64,000 nt of DNA from Xanthobacter dioxanivorans (GCF_016807805.1 NZ_CP063362.1:806001-870000), one strand, 5' to 3'; shown: positions 1 to 9,500, counted from the first letter of the stretch. A program made the numbers and translations. The notes: generated from the letters alone by a model not told the origin.

Positions 1-101
1 CCCGATGCGTCGCGTTCGGCGTGCGAAAGATCACGCCGGAACGCGCCGCGCAAGGGTCGGAGCGCGCGGCCTGGGCCGCGGCGGGCTTGGGGCTTCCACC
101 G

Positions 102-590
102 TCACGGCGTGCGCGGATGATCGGAGCGATACTCCGCCGGCGGCTGGAAGGAGCCGGCCCAGATGCCGCGCCGCGCCGCCTGCGCCTGCGCCTCCGATCC
201 GGCATAGTCCCGGCCGCGATAGGCCACCGCCAGGCCCTCCCGCACCATGTGGTCGGCCAGGTCCTGCCCGCCGACCGTGCAGCGCGCGACGATCCGCCCG
301 TAGGGGTCCCGCCCGTTGCCGGCGCAGGACACGGCGCCCTTCAGGCTCTCCTCCAGCACCCGCCGCGCCACCTCCCCGCAGGGCCAGGAGCGCCGGTCGC
401 GGACGCATTCCTGCTTCAGCTCGGGCGCATCGATGCCGGCCAGGCGCACCCGCGCGCCGGCCACGTCGAGCGTGTCCCCGTCGACGGCGTAGGCGGCGCC
501 GTCCGTCTCCTCCCGCTGCTGGATGAACACCGAGATCGCCGCGAGCCCGAGCAGCACGAGCGCGCCAATCAGAAGGTCGAACAGGCGCAT
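102..590 (-). CDS. Thermonuclease (SNase)-like protein, membrane-anchored
   Basis: A 162-residue protein of the staphylococcal-nuclease fold. An N-terminal hydrophobic stretch (about residues 5-22) looks like a membrane anchor or uncleaved signal, so the nuclease domain should face the periplasm. The domain carries VDGDTLDV, RLAGIDAPE and DPYGRIVA, which match the SNase calcium/active-site blocks. The start is the ATG at 590 giving MRLFDLL; the reading frame stays open far upstream but only this start gives the signal-like N-terminus. It is divergent from the histidine kinase gene. Many such proteins in Rhizobiales have no tested function, so nuclease activity is inferred. Confidence 0.8.
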   Translation of the reverse strand: MRLFDLLIGALVLLGLAAISVFIQQREETDGAAYAVDGDTLDVAGARVRLAGIDAPELKQECVRDRRSWPCGEVARRVLEESLKGAVSCAGNGRDPYGRIVARCTVGGQDLADHMVREGLAVAYRGRDYAGSEAQAQAARRGIWAGSFQPPAEYRSDHPRTP

Positions 591-734
591 GCACGTCTCC
601 GGCCGGGGATGACCGGCAGCATGGGCTGGTTCCGTTAACCGCTCGTTAACCCCACTTGCCCCAGGAGTCGACATCGTCACCGCAAGGCCCGCCGCGCGTT
701 CCCGCGCCGCGCCGGGCGCGAAGGGCTCCGCCGC

Positions 735-1757
735 ATGTCCGGCCTGTTCTGCCCCCCGCTCTGCGACGCCGCCGGCTCCCCATCCGAGCCCGCGGCGGCG
801 GCGCAGGGATTCGCGCCGCCGGCCCGCGCGCCCGTCGTCCCCGTGCTGGCGGCCATCCTCGGCATCAGCGGGTTCGCTTTGGCGGGGGCCACCTTGTCCG
901 GGATCGCCGGCGCCCTCGCCGGAGGACTGGCCGCCGCGGTCGCCGCGGCGCTGCTGCTGCGGCACGCCGCCCGGCAGGAGACGGCCCGCCGCGCCTTCGA
1001 GGCGCGCGCCAGGGCGGCGGAAGCCGCCTGCGCCCGCGCCGAGGCCGAGAGCCGGGCGAAGTCCCTGTTCCTGGCCGAGATGAGCCACGAGCTGCGGACC
1101 CCGCTCAACACGGTGATGGGCTTTTCCGAGATGATGGCGGAGGAGGTGCTGGGCCCGCACCGCGTGCCCGCTTATGCCGGCTATGCGCGGGACATCCATG
1201 TGGCCGGCCGGCACCTGCTGTCCCTCGCCGACGACCTCCTCGACCTCGCGCGCATCGAGATCGGCCACCGCAGCCTGATGGAAACGCCGGTGCGGCTCGA
1301 CCTGCTGGCGGAGGACTGCGTCGGCATGATGGGCCCCCTCGCCGCGGCGCGGCCGCTGGCCCTCGGCCTGGAGATTTCCGGGCCGGCGCCGCGCCTGTGG
1401 GGCGACGAGCGCGCGTTGCGCCAGATCGCCCTCAACCTCCTCGCCAATGCGGTGAAGTTCACGCCCGCCGGTGGCACCGTGCGGCTGCGGGCCGGCATCG
1501 GCGGGGACGGCGCGCCCTACCTGTCGGTGGAGGATACCGGCCCCGGCATCGCCGACCGCGAGCTGCCGCTGGACGGCGCGCATCCGCGCGAAAGCCGGCT
1601 GGACCTCGCCACCGGACGCGGCGCCGGCCTCGGGCTCGCCATCGTGCGCGGGCTGGCATCGCTGCACGGGGGCAGCCTCACCCTGGTGCGCCGGGCGGGC
1701 GGGGGCACATCGGCCCGCGTCGCCTTCCCGGCGGCGCGCGCCATGCACGGCAGCTGA
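735..1757 (+). CDS. Sensor histidine kinase
   Basis: A 340-residue two-component histidine kinase. Hydrophobic segments lie at about residues 36-75, followed by a helical linker and a HisKA domain with MSHELRTPLN, the phosphorylated His being near residue 118. The catalytic domain shows an N box (near residue 228), a G1 box DTGPGIAD (near 265) and a G2 box GRGAGLGLAIV (near 295). No separate periplasmic or PAS sensor domain is visible, so the signal may be sensed in the membrane. No response regulator gene lies beside it, so it is an orphan kinase and its target is unknown. Confidence 0.85.
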   Translation: MSGLFCPPLCDAAGSPSEPAAAAQGFAPPARAPVVPVLAAILGISGFALAGATLSGIAGALAGGLAAAVAAALLLRHAARQETARRAFEARARAAEAACARAEAESRAKSLFLAEMSHELRTPLNTVMGFSEMMAEEVLGPHRVPAYAGYARDIHVAGRHLLSLADDLLDLARIEIGHRSLMETPVRLDLLAEDCVGMMGPLAAARPLALGLEISGPAPRLWGDERALRQIALNLLANAVKFTPAGGTVRLRAGIGGDGAPYLSVEDTGPGIADRELPLDGAHPRESRLDLATGRGAGLGLAIVRGLASLHGGSLTLVRRAGGGTSARVAFPAARAMHGS

Positions 1758-1773
1758 AGGCCGCCCCCGACGC

Positions 1774-2826
1774 TCAGTCCTGCGAGACGCCGGCCTCGGC
1801 AAAGGTCGCCATGCCGCGATGGCAGGCCACCGCCGCCTTCACCACCCCGATGGCCAGCGCCGCGCCGGAGCCCTCGCCGAGCCGCATGCCGAGATCGAGC
1901 ATGGGGGTGAGGCCGAGCCGCCGCAGCAGCGCGGCATGCGCCTTCTCGGCCGAGACGTGGCCGGCGAGGCAATGGTCGAGGGCCGAGGGGTCCATGGCGT
2001 GGAGCACGGCGGCGGCGGCGGTGACCACGAACCCGTCGAGCACCACCGGCACCTTCTCGTGCCGGGCGGCGATGATGGCGCCGGCAATGGCCGCCACCTC
2101 GCGTCCGCCGAGCCGGCGCAGCACCTCCAGCGGGTCGGCGAGGTGGTCCTGGTGGAAGGCCACCGCCGCGCGTACCGCCGCGACCTTGCGGGCGAGCACC
2201 TCGCCGGTGGAACCGGTGCCGGCGCCCACCCAGTCCTCGGCCGCCCCGCCATAGAGGCCGTGGCAGAGCGCGGCGGCGATGGTGGTGTTGCCGATGCCCA
2301 TCTCGCCGAGGCACAGCAGGTCCGATCCGCCGGCGATGGCCTCCATGCCGAAGGCCATGGTGGCGGCGCAGGCCTTCTCGTCGAGGGCGGCGGCCTGGGT
2401 GATGTCGGGGGTGGGATAGTCGAGGGCGAGGTCGAACACCCGCAGCCCGGCGTCGAAGGTGGCGCAGATCTGGTTCACCGCCGCCTTGCCGGCGGTGAAG
2501 GTGGCCATCATCTGCTTGGTCACCGCGCCGGGATAAGGCGAGACCCCCCGGTCGGCGATGCCGTGGGTGGCGGCGAACACCGCCACCATGGGCCGGTTGA
2601 CCGTGGGCAGGGAATTGCCCTGCCAGGCGGCGAGATGGACCGCGATGGCCTCCAGCCGGCCGAGCGCGCCGAGCGGCTTCACCAACTGCTCCTGACGCGC
2701 CAGCGCCGCCTCCCGCGCGCCCTCGCTGGGGCCGGGCATGGTGGCGACGAGGCGGCGGATGTCGTCGAACGGCTGGCCGGTGAGGGCCGTGCCGTTTTCA
2801 GGAGCGCGCTGTTCTGGCGGGTACAT
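1774..2826 (-). CDS. cobT: Nicotinate-nucleotide--dimethylbenzimidazole phosphoribosyltransferase
   Basis: CobT makes alpha-ribazole phosphate from dimethylbenzimidazole and nicotinate mononucleotide, for the lower loop of cobalamin. The 350-residue length is typical. Diagnostic blocks include VFAATHGIADRGVSPYP, the loop MGIGNTTIAAAL and the C-terminal RLGEGSGAALA, which carries the catalytic glutamate. I chose the ATG at 2826 (MYPPEQ); a further start at 2889 would add 21 residues unlike the family. It stands alone, with no other cob genes nearby. I looked upstream for a cobalamin riboswitch and saw no B12 box. Confidence 0.93.
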   Translation of the reverse strand: MYPPEQRAPENGTALTGQPFDDIRRLVATMPGPSEGAREAALARQEQLVKPLGALGRLEAIAVHLAAWQGNSLPTVNRPMVAVFAATHGIADRGVSPYPGAVTKQMMATFTAGKAAVNQICATFDAGLRVFDLALDYPTPDITQAAALDEKACAATMAFGMEAIAGGSDLLCLGEMGIGNTTIAAALCHGLYGGAAEDWVGAGTGSTGEVLARKVAAVRAAVAFHQDHLADPLEVLRRLGGREVAAIAGAIIAARHEKVPVVLDGFVVTAAAAVLHAMDPSALDHCLAGHVSAEKAHAALLRRLGLTPMLDLGMRLGEGSGAALAIGVVKAAVACHRGMATFAEAGVSQD

Positions 2827-3283
2827 GGCAACTCGGGCTTTGGGAAAAGGGAGCTGCCGCTGAATAGAGCGCCGGAGGGCGCGGGGCAAATGGGACGGGT
2901 GTTGCGGACAGGTGTCACGGCGGACAAACCGAAACCGGCGACAGCGCTCCGGCCCTGCTCTCGCCAGCCGTCATGCCCAGCCATGTGCCGGGCATCCACG
3001 CCACGTCACAATCACCGGCGTTCGAGGCGGGCTCCCGGCCGCCCGCGTGCCCCGGACGCATGCAGCGCAGCGGAGTGCGAGCCGGGAAACGAAAACGGAC
3101 GGGCGGGGGATGGAACTGCGAAACCTGCATGTTTGCCGGTTGCGCCTGCAAGGGCTGAAGTCGGCAACAGCCGACTTCAGGGACAAGCCCGCCATGAAAG
3201 GGCGTCCTCCGGCAACCTGCCGTCTCCTGGCGCGCGACGGCGAGGGTGAGGCGTGGGCGGCCGGGGCCGGCCCACGCCCCCTC
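2827..3283. other. Intergenic region without a gene
   Basis: No convincing ORF. It contains a REP-like palindrome around 2973-2995 (ATGCCC...GGGCAT), of the kind scattered in Rhizobiales genomes, and the perfect hairpin at 3155-3180 listed separately. Confidence 0.5.
3155..3180. terminator. Perfect 11-bp hairpin, possible terminator of the PadR gene
   Basis: Inverted repeat CTGAAGTCGGC - AACA - GCCGACTTCAG, about 100 bp past the stop of the leftward PadR gene. There is no U tract, so a terminator role is only possible. Confidence 0.4.
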
Positions 3284-3946
3284 TCACGCCTCGCGGATGT
3301 CGTTCGCCGCGCGGGCGAGGATCTCCACGATGCGGGTCTCGGCGCCGCGGTTCGCCTCCAGCTTCTGCTGGGAGACATCGCGCAGGTTCTCCAGCGCCGC
3401 CTCCACCAGCCGGGGCAGGTCCGCGCCGTGGCTGGGGCCGTTCTCGCTCCAGCCCATCCACTTCTTCACCCGGCCCATCTTCAGGCCGATCTCCGAGAGG
3501 CGGCCGATGATGGCATCGGCGAAGTCCCGGTTCTGCCCGAGATAGGCCCGGCCTTCCTCGGTGATGGCGTAGCGCTTCTTGGCGCCGTCCGTCTCCGAGG
3601 TCACGTAGCCGGCCTCCTCGAGGAAGGTGAGGGTGGGATAGACCACGCCGGGGCTGGGGGAATACCAGCCGGCGGTCTTGTCCTCGATCAGCTTGATGAT
3701 CTCGTAGCCGTGCCGCGGCTGCTCGTTGATGAGCGACAGGGCCAAGAGCTTCAGGTCGCCCTGCGCCAGCATGCGGCCGATGCGGAACATGTCGCCGCCC
3801 CCGCCCCGCCCGCCGCGCCCGCCGCCGCGATGCCCGCCGAAATCGCCGCGGCCCGGGCCGCCGGCGTGGCGCATCTCGTCGCGCATGTCCCCGCGCATGT
3901 CGCGGGGGTCATACATCTCGTTCCGGTGATGCCTGCATCCAAACAT
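3284..3946 (-). CDS. PadR-family regulator with Gly/His-rich N-terminus (YqjI-like)
   Basis: A 220-residue PadR-type winged-helix repressor. The first ~50 residues are rich in His, Asp, Arg and Gly (it opens MFGCRHHRNEM), followed by the DNA-binding domain LALSLINEQPRHGYEIIKLI and a typical PadR wing (SPGVVYPTLTFLEEAGYV). The C-terminal half should be the helical dimerisation region. A His-rich extension before a PadR domain is the plan of the nickel-responsive E. coli repressor YqjI, so metal sensing is a reasonable inference. An inverted repeat just upstream of the gene suggests autorepression. No ferric reductase gene (the yqjH partner) is nearby. Confidence 0.8.
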   Translation of the reverse strand: MFGCRHHRNEMYDPRDMRGDMRDEMRHAGGPGRGDFGGHRGGGRGGRGGGGDMFRIGRMLAQGDLKLLALSLINEQPRHGYEIIKLIEDKTAGWYSPSPGVVYPTLTFLEEAGYVTSETDGAKKRYAITEEGRAYLGQNRDFADAIIGRLSEIGLKMGRVKKWMGWSENGPSHGADLPRLVEAALENLRDVSQQKLEANRGAETRIVEILARAANDIREA

Positions 3947-3990
3947 GATTTCGTTTCCTCAGATATGTCGTAAGATACAACTGCAGTCTT

Positions 3991-4006
3991 TATATCGTTC
4001 GATATA
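3991..4006. promoter_or_regulatory. PadR-type operator palindrome
   Basis: Perfect inverted repeat TATATCG-TT-CGATATA, 45 bp upstream of the PadR start. A second, weaker AT-rich repeat (ATATGTCGTAAGATAC) lies at about 3964-3979. PadR/YqjI repressors bind such ATATC..GATAT sites in their own promoters. Confidence 0.6.
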
Positions 4007-4099
4007 TCTAAAACGCAAGCCCCTTCGCGCCGGATCCCGATTCAGGGTTTCTGAAGGGGCGCGGCGCATAGTCGAAAGACCGAACCGGGAGCACCGCGC

Positions 4100-5098
4100 A
4101 TGGCCATGACCGACGACCAGAAGGCCGCGCGCGCCACCCATGGCCTCCTGTCCGCGGCGAGCCCGGATGTGGCGCAGGCGGCGCAGGCCTGGCTCGCCCG
4201 CCTCGCCCACGAGCGGCGGCTCTCCGCCAAGACGCTGGAGGCCTACGCCCGCGACCTCGGCGTGGTGCTCCAGCGCCTCACCGGCCATCTCGGCGCCCGG
4301 CCGGGCCTTCTCGACCTTGCCGCCCTCACCCCGGCCGACGTGCGGGCCGTGCTCGCCGCCCGCCGCGCCGACGGGGTGGCGCCGCGCACCCTGGTGCGGC
4401 TGCTGGCCGCCGCGCGCTCCTTCGGCCGGCACCTGGAGCGCGAGGGGCTGGGCAAGGTGGGGGCGCTCGCCGCCGTACGCGCCCCCAAGGTGCCCGCCAG
4501 CCTGCCCAAGCCCGTCTCCGTCGCCGCCGCCCGCGCCCTCGCCGATCCTGCCACCCGCGCCGGGGACCCGCGCGAGCCCTGGGTGCTGGCGCGCGATGCC
4601 GCCGTCATCGCCTTGCTCTATGGGGCCGGGCTGCGCATTTCCGAGGCCCTCGGCCTCACCCCCCGCCAGGTGCCCGCCGGGGCCGGGCAGATCACCGTCA
4701 CCGGCAAGGGCCGCAAGACCCGCATGGTGCCGCTGATCGCCCCGGTGCGGGCCGCCATCGCCGCATACGAGGCCCTGTGCCCGCACGCCCTCGGACCGGA
4801 CGGTCCGCTGTTCCGCGGCACCAGGGGCGGGCCCCTGTCGCCGCGCATCGTGCAGCTGGCGGTGGAGCGCATGCGCGGCGCCCTCGGCCTGCCGGAGAGC
4901 GCGACGCCCCACGCCCTGCGCCATTCCTTCGCCACGCACCTGCTGTCGCGCGGCGGGGAGATCAGGGCGATCCAGGAACTGCTCGGCCACGCCTCGCTGT
5001 CCACCACGCAGATCTACACGCAGGTGGATGCCACCGCCCTCATGGCCGCCTATCGCGCCGCCCATCCGCGCGCCGCCACCGCGACGCCCGGAAAATGA
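4100..5098 (+). CDS. xerC: Tyrosine recombinase XerC/XerD type
   Basis: A 332-residue site-specific recombinase, likely the XerC partner that resolves chromosome dimers at dif. The N-terminal SAM-like domain (WLARLAHERRLSAKTLEAYARDL) is followed by the catalytic domain with Arg in YGAGLRISEALGL, Lys in TGKGRKTR, the HALRHSFATHLL box, His in LLGHASLSTTQIY and the nucleophilic Tyr in that block. The length matches XerC rather than phage integrases, and no attachment site or phage gene flanks it. Calling it XerC rather than XerD is less sure than the family. Confidence 0.85.
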   Translation: MAMTDDQKAARATHGLLSAASPDVAQAAQAWLARLAHERRLSAKTLEAYARDLGVVLQRLTGHLGARPGLLDLAALTPADVRAVLAARRADGVAPRTLVRLLAAARSFGRHLEREGLGKVGALAAVRAPKVPASLPKPVSVAAARALADPATRAGDPREPWVLARDAAVIALLYGAGLRISEALGLTPRQVPAGAGQITVTGKGRKTRMVPLIAPVRAAIAAYEALCPHALGPDGPLFRGTRGGPLSPRIVQLAVERMRGALGLPESATPHALRHSFATHLLSRGGEIRAIQELLGHASLSTTQIYTQVDATALMAAYRAAHPRAATATPGK

Positions 5099-5125
5099 AA
5101 CCGCCGGACAAGGAGAGGAGAGGCC

Positions 5126-5608
5126 ATGGTGTTCCCGCCGCCGGTGCGTCCCGTCATCGAGCATCTTTCGCTGACCACGGTGGACCTCGCGCGTGCCGTC
5201 CGCTTCTACGATGCGGCGCTGGCGCCCCTCGGCCTGGTACGGGTGGCGGACTATGACGAGCCGGAAGGGGCTTCCGCCTGCTGGGGCCCGCCGGGCACCC
5301 TGCCGGCGCCGGAAGGCGCCATCGGCGCCGCCCCGTTCTGGGTGCAGCTGAGGGAGGGGCCCCTGGCGCCGCCGCCCGGCACCCACGTCTGCTTCTGCGC
5401 GCCGGACGTGCCGGCCGTGGCGGCGTTCCACGCGGCGGGGCTGGCCACCGGCGGCACCGACCATGGGGCGCCGGGCCTGCGGCCCCAGTACGGGCCGGGC
5501 TATTATGCCGCCTTCCTCATGGATCCGGACGGCTGGCGGATCGAGGCGGTGACCTATCTTCAGGCCGGAGCACCCCCGCCGCCGGGCCCGGCCCACGGGG
5601 CGCAATGA
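5126..5608 (+). CDS. VOC (glyoxalase/dioxygenase fold) family protein
   Basis: A 160-residue vicinal-oxygen-chelate protein: it opens with IEHLSLTTVDLARAVRFYDAAL, the usual first beta-alpha-beta module with a metal His, and ends with YYAAFLMDPDGWRIEAV, the second module with the metal Glu. Such proteins may be glyoxalase-like enzymes, dioxygenases or resistance proteins, and the substrate cannot be read from the sequence. It starts 27 bp after the recombinase gene. Confidence 0.75.
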   Translation: MVFPPPVRPVIEHLSLTTVDLARAVRFYDAALAPLGLVRVADYDEPEGASACWGPPGTLPAPEGAIGAAPFWVQLREGPLAPPPGTHVCFCAPDVPAVAAFHAAGLATGGTDHGAPGLRPQYGPGYYAAFLMDPDGWRIEAVTYLQAGAPPPPGPAHGAQ

Positions 5609-5764
5609 CGCTGCGTCATGGACATCGGCGGGACCGGCCCCGGCTGCGGCAACGCTCAAGGGTGCAAGAAATCGTGATCGCCCCCCGACGCAGGCAGGGT
5701 TCGCAGCACCACCATCCCGTGTCTTAATTGATCTGTGACACCCAAACGAAGGCAGGAGAGAAAG

Positions 5765-5920
5765 ATGAAGCGCTTCGCTTTCACCTTGTGCGCCCTGACC
5801 GTCCTTGCCGGGACCGCGCCCGCTTTCGCCGGCGGCAGCGGATGCCCTGGCATGACCAATGCCGCGACCGGGTCCTCGACCACGACCGCGAGCACGCCCG
5901 TCAGCCAGAAGGACGGCTGA
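5765..5920 (+). CDS. Tiny secreted protein of unknown function
   Basis: A 51-residue protein starting MKRFAFTLCALTVLAG, a clear signal peptide with a likely cleavage after AFA. The mature part is only about 30 residues, rich in Gly, Ser and Thr with one Cys. The ATG at 5765 follows AGGAGAG, a good ribosome-binding site, and a strong terminator follows the stop, which supports a real short transcription unit. I do not recognise a family. Confidence 0.65.
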   Translation: MKRFAFTLCALTVLAGTAPAFAGGSGCPGMTNAATGSSTTTASTPVSQKDG

Positions 5921-5952
5921 CGCTTCGACTGTTCTTCAAGGGACCTCCATCC

Positions 5953-5984
5953 CCCTCCGGCTCCTGTAGCCGGAGGGTTTTTTT
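5953..5984 (+). terminator. Rho-independent terminator
   Basis: Stem CCCTCCGGCT / AGCCGGAGGG with loop CCTGT, followed by seven T. It ends the small secreted-protein gene and faces the end of lpd. Confidence 0.9.
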
Positions 5985-6008
5985 ATGTCCCGATCCTTTA
6001 TGTCCCGA

Positions 6009-7418
6009 TCACATGTGGATGGCGCGCTTCTCCACCGCCATGGCCGCTTCCTTCACCGCTTCCGAGCGGGTGGGATGGGCGTGGCAGGTGCGGGCGAGGT
6101 CCTCGGACGAGCCGCCGAACTCCATCAGCACCGCGCATTCGTGGATCATCTCGCCGGCCTCGGGGCCGATGATGTGGGCGCCCAGCACCTTGTCGGTGGC
6201 GGCGTCGGCGATGATCTTCACGAAGCCGTCGGTGGTGTTGTTCACCTTGGTGCGGCCGTTGGCGGTGAACGGGAACTTGCCCACCTTGTAGGCGACGCCC
6301 GCCGCCTTCAGCTCGTCCTCGGTCTTGCCCACCGAGGCGACCTCGGGGAAGGTGTAGACCACGCCGGGGATCACGTCGTAATTGACGTGCCCGGCCTTGC
6401 CCGCCAGCAATTCGGCCAGCGCCACGCCCTCGTCCTCGGCCTTGTGGGCCAGCATGGGGCCGACGATCACGTCGCCGATGGCATAGATGCCCGGCACGTT
6501 GGTGGCGAAGTGGTGGTCGGTGACCACGCGGCCGCGCGCATCCTTGGCCACCCCCGCCTCCTCCAGCCCGAGGCCGGCGGTGTAGGGGATGCGGCCGATG
6601 GCGACCAGCACCACGTCCGCCTCCAGCACCTCGGCGGCCCCGCCCGCGGCGGGCTCCACCGACACCTTCAGGGTCTTGCCCGTGGTGTCGACGCCGGTGA
6701 CCTTGGTGCCCAGCTTGAAGGTGAAGCCCTGCTTGTCGAGGATGCGCTGGAAGCTCTTGGCCACCTCCGAATCCATGCCGGGCAGGATGCGGTCGAGGAA
6801 CTCCACCACCGTCACCTGCGCGCCGAGGCGGCGCCAGACGGACCCGAGCTCAAGGCCGATGACGCCCGCGCCCACCACCACCAGCTTGCCCGGCACCTTC
6901 GGCAGCGACAGCGCGCCGGTGGACGAGACGATGCGCTGCTCGTCGATGGCGACGCCCGGCAGCGGCGCCACGTCCGAGCCGGTGGCGATGACGATGTTCT
7001 TCGTCTCAAGCGTCTCGACCTTGCCGTCGGCGTTGAGGGTGACCTCCACCTTGCCGGCGCCGAGGATCTTGGCCGTGCCGAAATACACGTCGACCTTGTT
7101 CTTCTTCAGCAGGAACTCGACGCCCTTGACGTTGCCGTCCACGCCGCGGTCCTTGAAGCCGAGCATGGCCGGAAGGTCGAGGGTCGGCTTGGAGACGCCG
7201 ATGCCCATCTCGCCGAACTTGTGGCCCGCCTCCTCGAACAGCTCGGAGGCATAGAGCAGCGCCTTGGAGGGGATGCAGCCCACGTTGAGGCAGGTGCCGC
7301 CATGGGTGGCGCGCTTCTCGACAACAGCCACCTTCAGGCCCAGCTGCGCCGCGCGGATGGCACACACATAGCCGCCGGGGCCGGTGCCGATGATGGTGAG
7401 ATCGTAAGAGGTACTCAC
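6009..7418 (-). CDS. lpdA: Dihydrolipoyl dehydrogenase (E3)
   Basis: E3 flavoprotein, 469 residues, which reoxidises dihydrolipoamide on the 2-oxoglutarate dehydrogenase E2 and passes electrons to NAD. Visible are the FAD fingerprint [17 protein letters not shown] at the N-terminus, the redox disulfide [16 protein letters not shown] (near residues 41-56), the NAD-binding [16 protein letters not shown], the second FAD motif [16 protein letters not shown], and the C-terminal catalytic [10 protein letters not shown]. It is the last gene of the leftward odhA-odhB-lpd unit and overlaps the preceding ORF by 4 bp. Confidence 0.96.
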   Translation of the reverse strand: MSTSYDLTIIGTGPGGYVCAIRAAQLGLKVAVVEKRATHGGTCLNVGCIPSKALLYASELFEEAGHKFGEMGIGVSKPTLDLPAMLGFKDRGVDGNVKGVEFLLKKNKVDVYFGTAKILGAGKVEVTLNADGKVETLETKNIVIATGSDVAPLPGVAIDEQRIVSSTGALSLPKVPGKLVVVGAGVIGLELGSVWRRLGAQVTVVEFLDRILPGMDSEVAKSFQRILDKQGFTFKLGTKVTGVDTTGKTLKVSVEPAAGGAAEVLEADVVLVAIGRIPYTAGLGLEEAGVAKDARGRVVTDHHFATNVPGIYAIGDVIVGPMLAHKAEDEGVALAELLAGKAGHVNYDVIPGVVYTFPEVASVGKTEDELKAAGVAYKVGKFPFTANGRTKVNNTTDGFVKIIADAATDKVLGAHIIGPEAGEMIHECAVLMEFGGSSEDLARTCHAHPTRSEAVKEAAMAVEKRAIHM

Positions 7419-7900
7419 GAAGCGCTCTCCAATGGTTCAGCGAGAGAAAAAGCGAGATGGTCTTTGATCAGGCCCCAGTTGTCCCTAAAGCTTTCAAGCT
7501 CGGGAATGGACCGCAGCAACGCCTTTCCCCACTTTGATTTTTCGTAGATCGCAGCTCTTACGACATTGACTGGAAAGACAAAATATTCCGGAGGCTTCTT
7601 ACCGTGGCCCGGAGTCGATGCGCCCTTTGCCTTCCCGTAACGATAGCCTCTGTTGAGAGCTACAAATACGACGAAGTCACAGTCGAAATTGCCCACGAGG
7701 AAGCCGCCATCAAAGTCGGATGCCCATCTGCTCTTTACTTGTACACGAACAGAAAGCCCCTTCTCAGGATTGACGGCCACCAAGTCATATCCTGGCATGC
7801 GGGCGTACGTCTTGTAGGCTGCGATGCCTTCAATCAGTAACGCCCCCAACACCAGAAATTCGGCCCCCTCTGCCTCCAGGCGGGAGTTGAGCCGAGTCAT
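7415..7900 (-). CDS. Unknown protein with PD-(D/E)XK-nuclease-like motif
   Basis: A 161-residue protein lying between odhB and lpd. Residues in [12 protein letters not shown] and VRVQVKSR give the D...QxK pattern of PD-(D/E)XK nucleases such as the intron-associated endonuclease domain, so a nuclease-like fold is possible. The DNA is visibly richer in A+T than the odhB and lpd genes around it, and the codons differ (more AAA, TTT, GAT). It overlaps the lpd start by 4 bp and starts 7 bp after the odhB stop, so it must be co-transcribed. It looks like a later insertion into a conserved operon. Function unknown. Confidence 0.7.
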   Translation of the reverse strand: MTRLNSRLEAEGAEFLVLGALLIEGIAAYKTYARMPGYDLVAVNPEKGLSVRVQVKSRWASDFDGGFLVGNFDCDFVVFVALNRGYRYGKAKGASTPGHGKKPPEYFVFPVNVVRAAIYEKSKWGKALLRSIPELESFRDNWGLIKDHLAFSLAEPLESAS

Positions 7901-7907
7901 TCTAGCC

Positions 7908-9137
7908 TCACAGATCCAGCACGAGCCGCGCCGGATCCTCCAGGGTCTCCTTCACCCGCACCAGGAAGGTCACGGCCTCGCGGCCGTCGACGATGCGGTG
8001 GTCGTAGGACAGCGCCAGATACATCATGGGACGCACCACGATCTGGCCCTTGACCACGATCGGCCGCTCCTCGATGCGGTGCATGCCGAGGATGCCCGAC
8101 TGCGGCGCATTCAGGATCGGGGTGGACATCAGCGAGCCGTAGATGCCGCCGTTGGTGATGGTGAAGGTGCCGCCCTGCATGTCCTCGATGCCGAGCTTGC
8201 CGTCGCGGGCCTTGCGGCCGAAGCCGGCGATGGCCTTCTCGATCTCCGCGACCGAGAGCAGGTCCGCGTCGCGCACCACCGGCACCACCAGGCCCTTCTC
8301 GGTGCCCACCGCGATGCCGATGTTGTAGTAGTTCTTGTAGACGAGGTCGGTGCCGTCGATCTCGGCGTTCACCGCCGGAATGTCCTTCAGCGCCGCGATC
8401 ACCGCCTTGGTGAAGAAGCCCATGAAGCCGAGCTTGGTGCCGTGCTTCTTCTCGAACGCATCCTTGAACTGGCTGCGCAGAGCCATCACCGCGCTCATGT
8501 CCACGTCGTTGAACGTGGTGAGCATGGCGGCGGTGTTCTGCGCATCCTTCAGGCGCCGCGCGATGGTCTGGCGCAGCTTGGTCATCTTCACCCGCTCCTC
8601 GCGGGCGGCATCGGTCGGCGCCGAAGGGGCGCGGACCGCCACCGGCGCGGGGGCCGGCGCGGACGGCACGCCGGCGGCGATGGCGGCCAGCATGTCGCCC
8701 TTGGTGACGCGGCCGTCCTTGCCGGAGCCGGCGACATCCGCCGGGCTGACGCCGCTCTCGGCGGCGATGCGGCCCACGGCCGGGCCGTTGGCGCCGGTGG
8801 CAACGGCAGCGGCGGGCGCCGCGGCGGGGGCCGGAGCGGGCGCAGGCGCCGCCGGGGCCGGAGCCGGAGCGGCGGCGGGAGCCGCGGCGGCCGCGCCGGA
8901 GCCGGCGCCGATGGAGCCCAGAAGGGCGCCGACGCCCACGGTGTCGCCGTCCTTGGCGATGATCTCGGAGAGAACGCCGGAGGTCGGGGCGGGCACCTCG
9001 ACGGTCACCTTGTCGGTCTCGAGCTCCACCAGCGGCTCATCGGCCTTGACGGCATCGCCCGGCTTCTTGAACCACTTGCCGATGGTCGCCTCGGTAACGG
9101 ACTCGCCCAGGGTGGGCACGCGGATCTCGGTGGTCAT
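7908..9137 (-). CDS. odhB: 2-oxoglutarate dehydrogenase E2, dihydrolipoyl succinyltransferase
   Basis: SucB/OdhB, 409 residues. The N-terminal lipoyl domain carries the lipoylated Lys in [11 protein letters not shown] (near residue 43), then an Ala/Pro-rich flexible linker, a peripheral-subunit-binding domain ([28 protein letters not shown]) and the catalytic acyltransferase core ending with [16 protein letters not shown], which holds the active-site His. It transfers succinyl groups to CoA in the TCA cycle. It lies in the order odhA, YCII gene, odhB on the minus strand. Confidence 0.96.
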   Translation of the reverse strand: MTTEIRVPTLGESVTEATIGKWFKKPGDAVKADEPLVELETDKVTVEVPAPTSGVLSEIIAKDGDTVGVGALLGSIGAGSGAAAAAPAAAPAPAPAAPAPAPAPAAAPAAAVATGANGPAVGRIAAESGVSPADVAGSGKDGRVTKGDMLAAIAAGVPSAPAPAPVAVRAPSAPTDAAREERVKMTKLRQTIARRLKDAQNTAAMLTTFNDVDMSAVMALRSQFKDAFEKKHGTKLGFMGFFTKAVIAALKDIPAVNAEIDGTDLVYKNYYNIGIAVGTEKGLVVPVVRDADLLSVAEIEKAIAGFGRKARDGKLGIEDMQGGTFTITNGGIYGSLMSTPILNAPQSGILGMHRIEERPIVVKGQIVVRPMMYLALSYDHRIVDGREAVTFLVRVKETLEDPARLVLDL

Positions 9138-9164
9138 TGCGTTCGCCCCCTCCGGGGGCCTCCC

Positions 9165-9491
9165 TCAACTATCGGCGCGGGACAGGCGGGACGCCCGGCC
9201 CTGGATGAGCGACAGAATGGGCATCACCGCATAGGAGAAGCCCAGGTCCGCCCGGATGACGGGATCGTCTGCGGCGAGGCCGGTCGCTGCGGCCTCGTCC
9301 GCCACTTCAACAAGCGCCATGCCCCAGATGCCGGAAGGGTCGACCACCGGCCCGACGGCAAGGGCGACGCCGCGATCGGCCTCGCTCTGCCAGAAGGCGC
9401 TGTGGGCGGCCATGGCATCCATCTCCGCCGCGCTGGCATCCTGGGGGAAGCTCGGGCGCGGCGGGGTCAGGCGCAGGATGAAATGTGCCAC
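9165..9491 (-). CDS. YCII-domain protein
   Basis: A 108-residue YCII-related ferredoxin-like-fold protein: MAHFILRLTPPRP at the start, a central AHSAFWQSEADRGVALAVGPV and WGMALVEVADEAAA match the YciI plan (a conserved His near the first helix and a GP turn). The biochemical role of this family is not settled. It sits between odhA (9 bp after its stop) and odhB (27 bp before it), so it is probably expressed with the 2-oxoglutarate dehydrogenase genes. Confidence 0.8.
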   Translation of the reverse strand: MAHFILRLTPPRPSFPQDASAAEMDAMAAHSAFWQSEADRGVALAVGPVVDPSGIWGMALVEVADEAAATGLAADDPVIRADLGFSYAVMPILSLIQGRASRLSRADS

Positions 9492-9500
9492 GGCGCGGCC

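Noticed and set aside
2827..3283. Cobalamin riboswitch upstream of cobT
   Set aside because: No B12 box or conserved core on the minus strand.
4100..5098. Integrase marking the edge of a mobile island
   Set aside because: Length and motifs fit chromosomal XerC; no attachment repeats or tRNA nearby.
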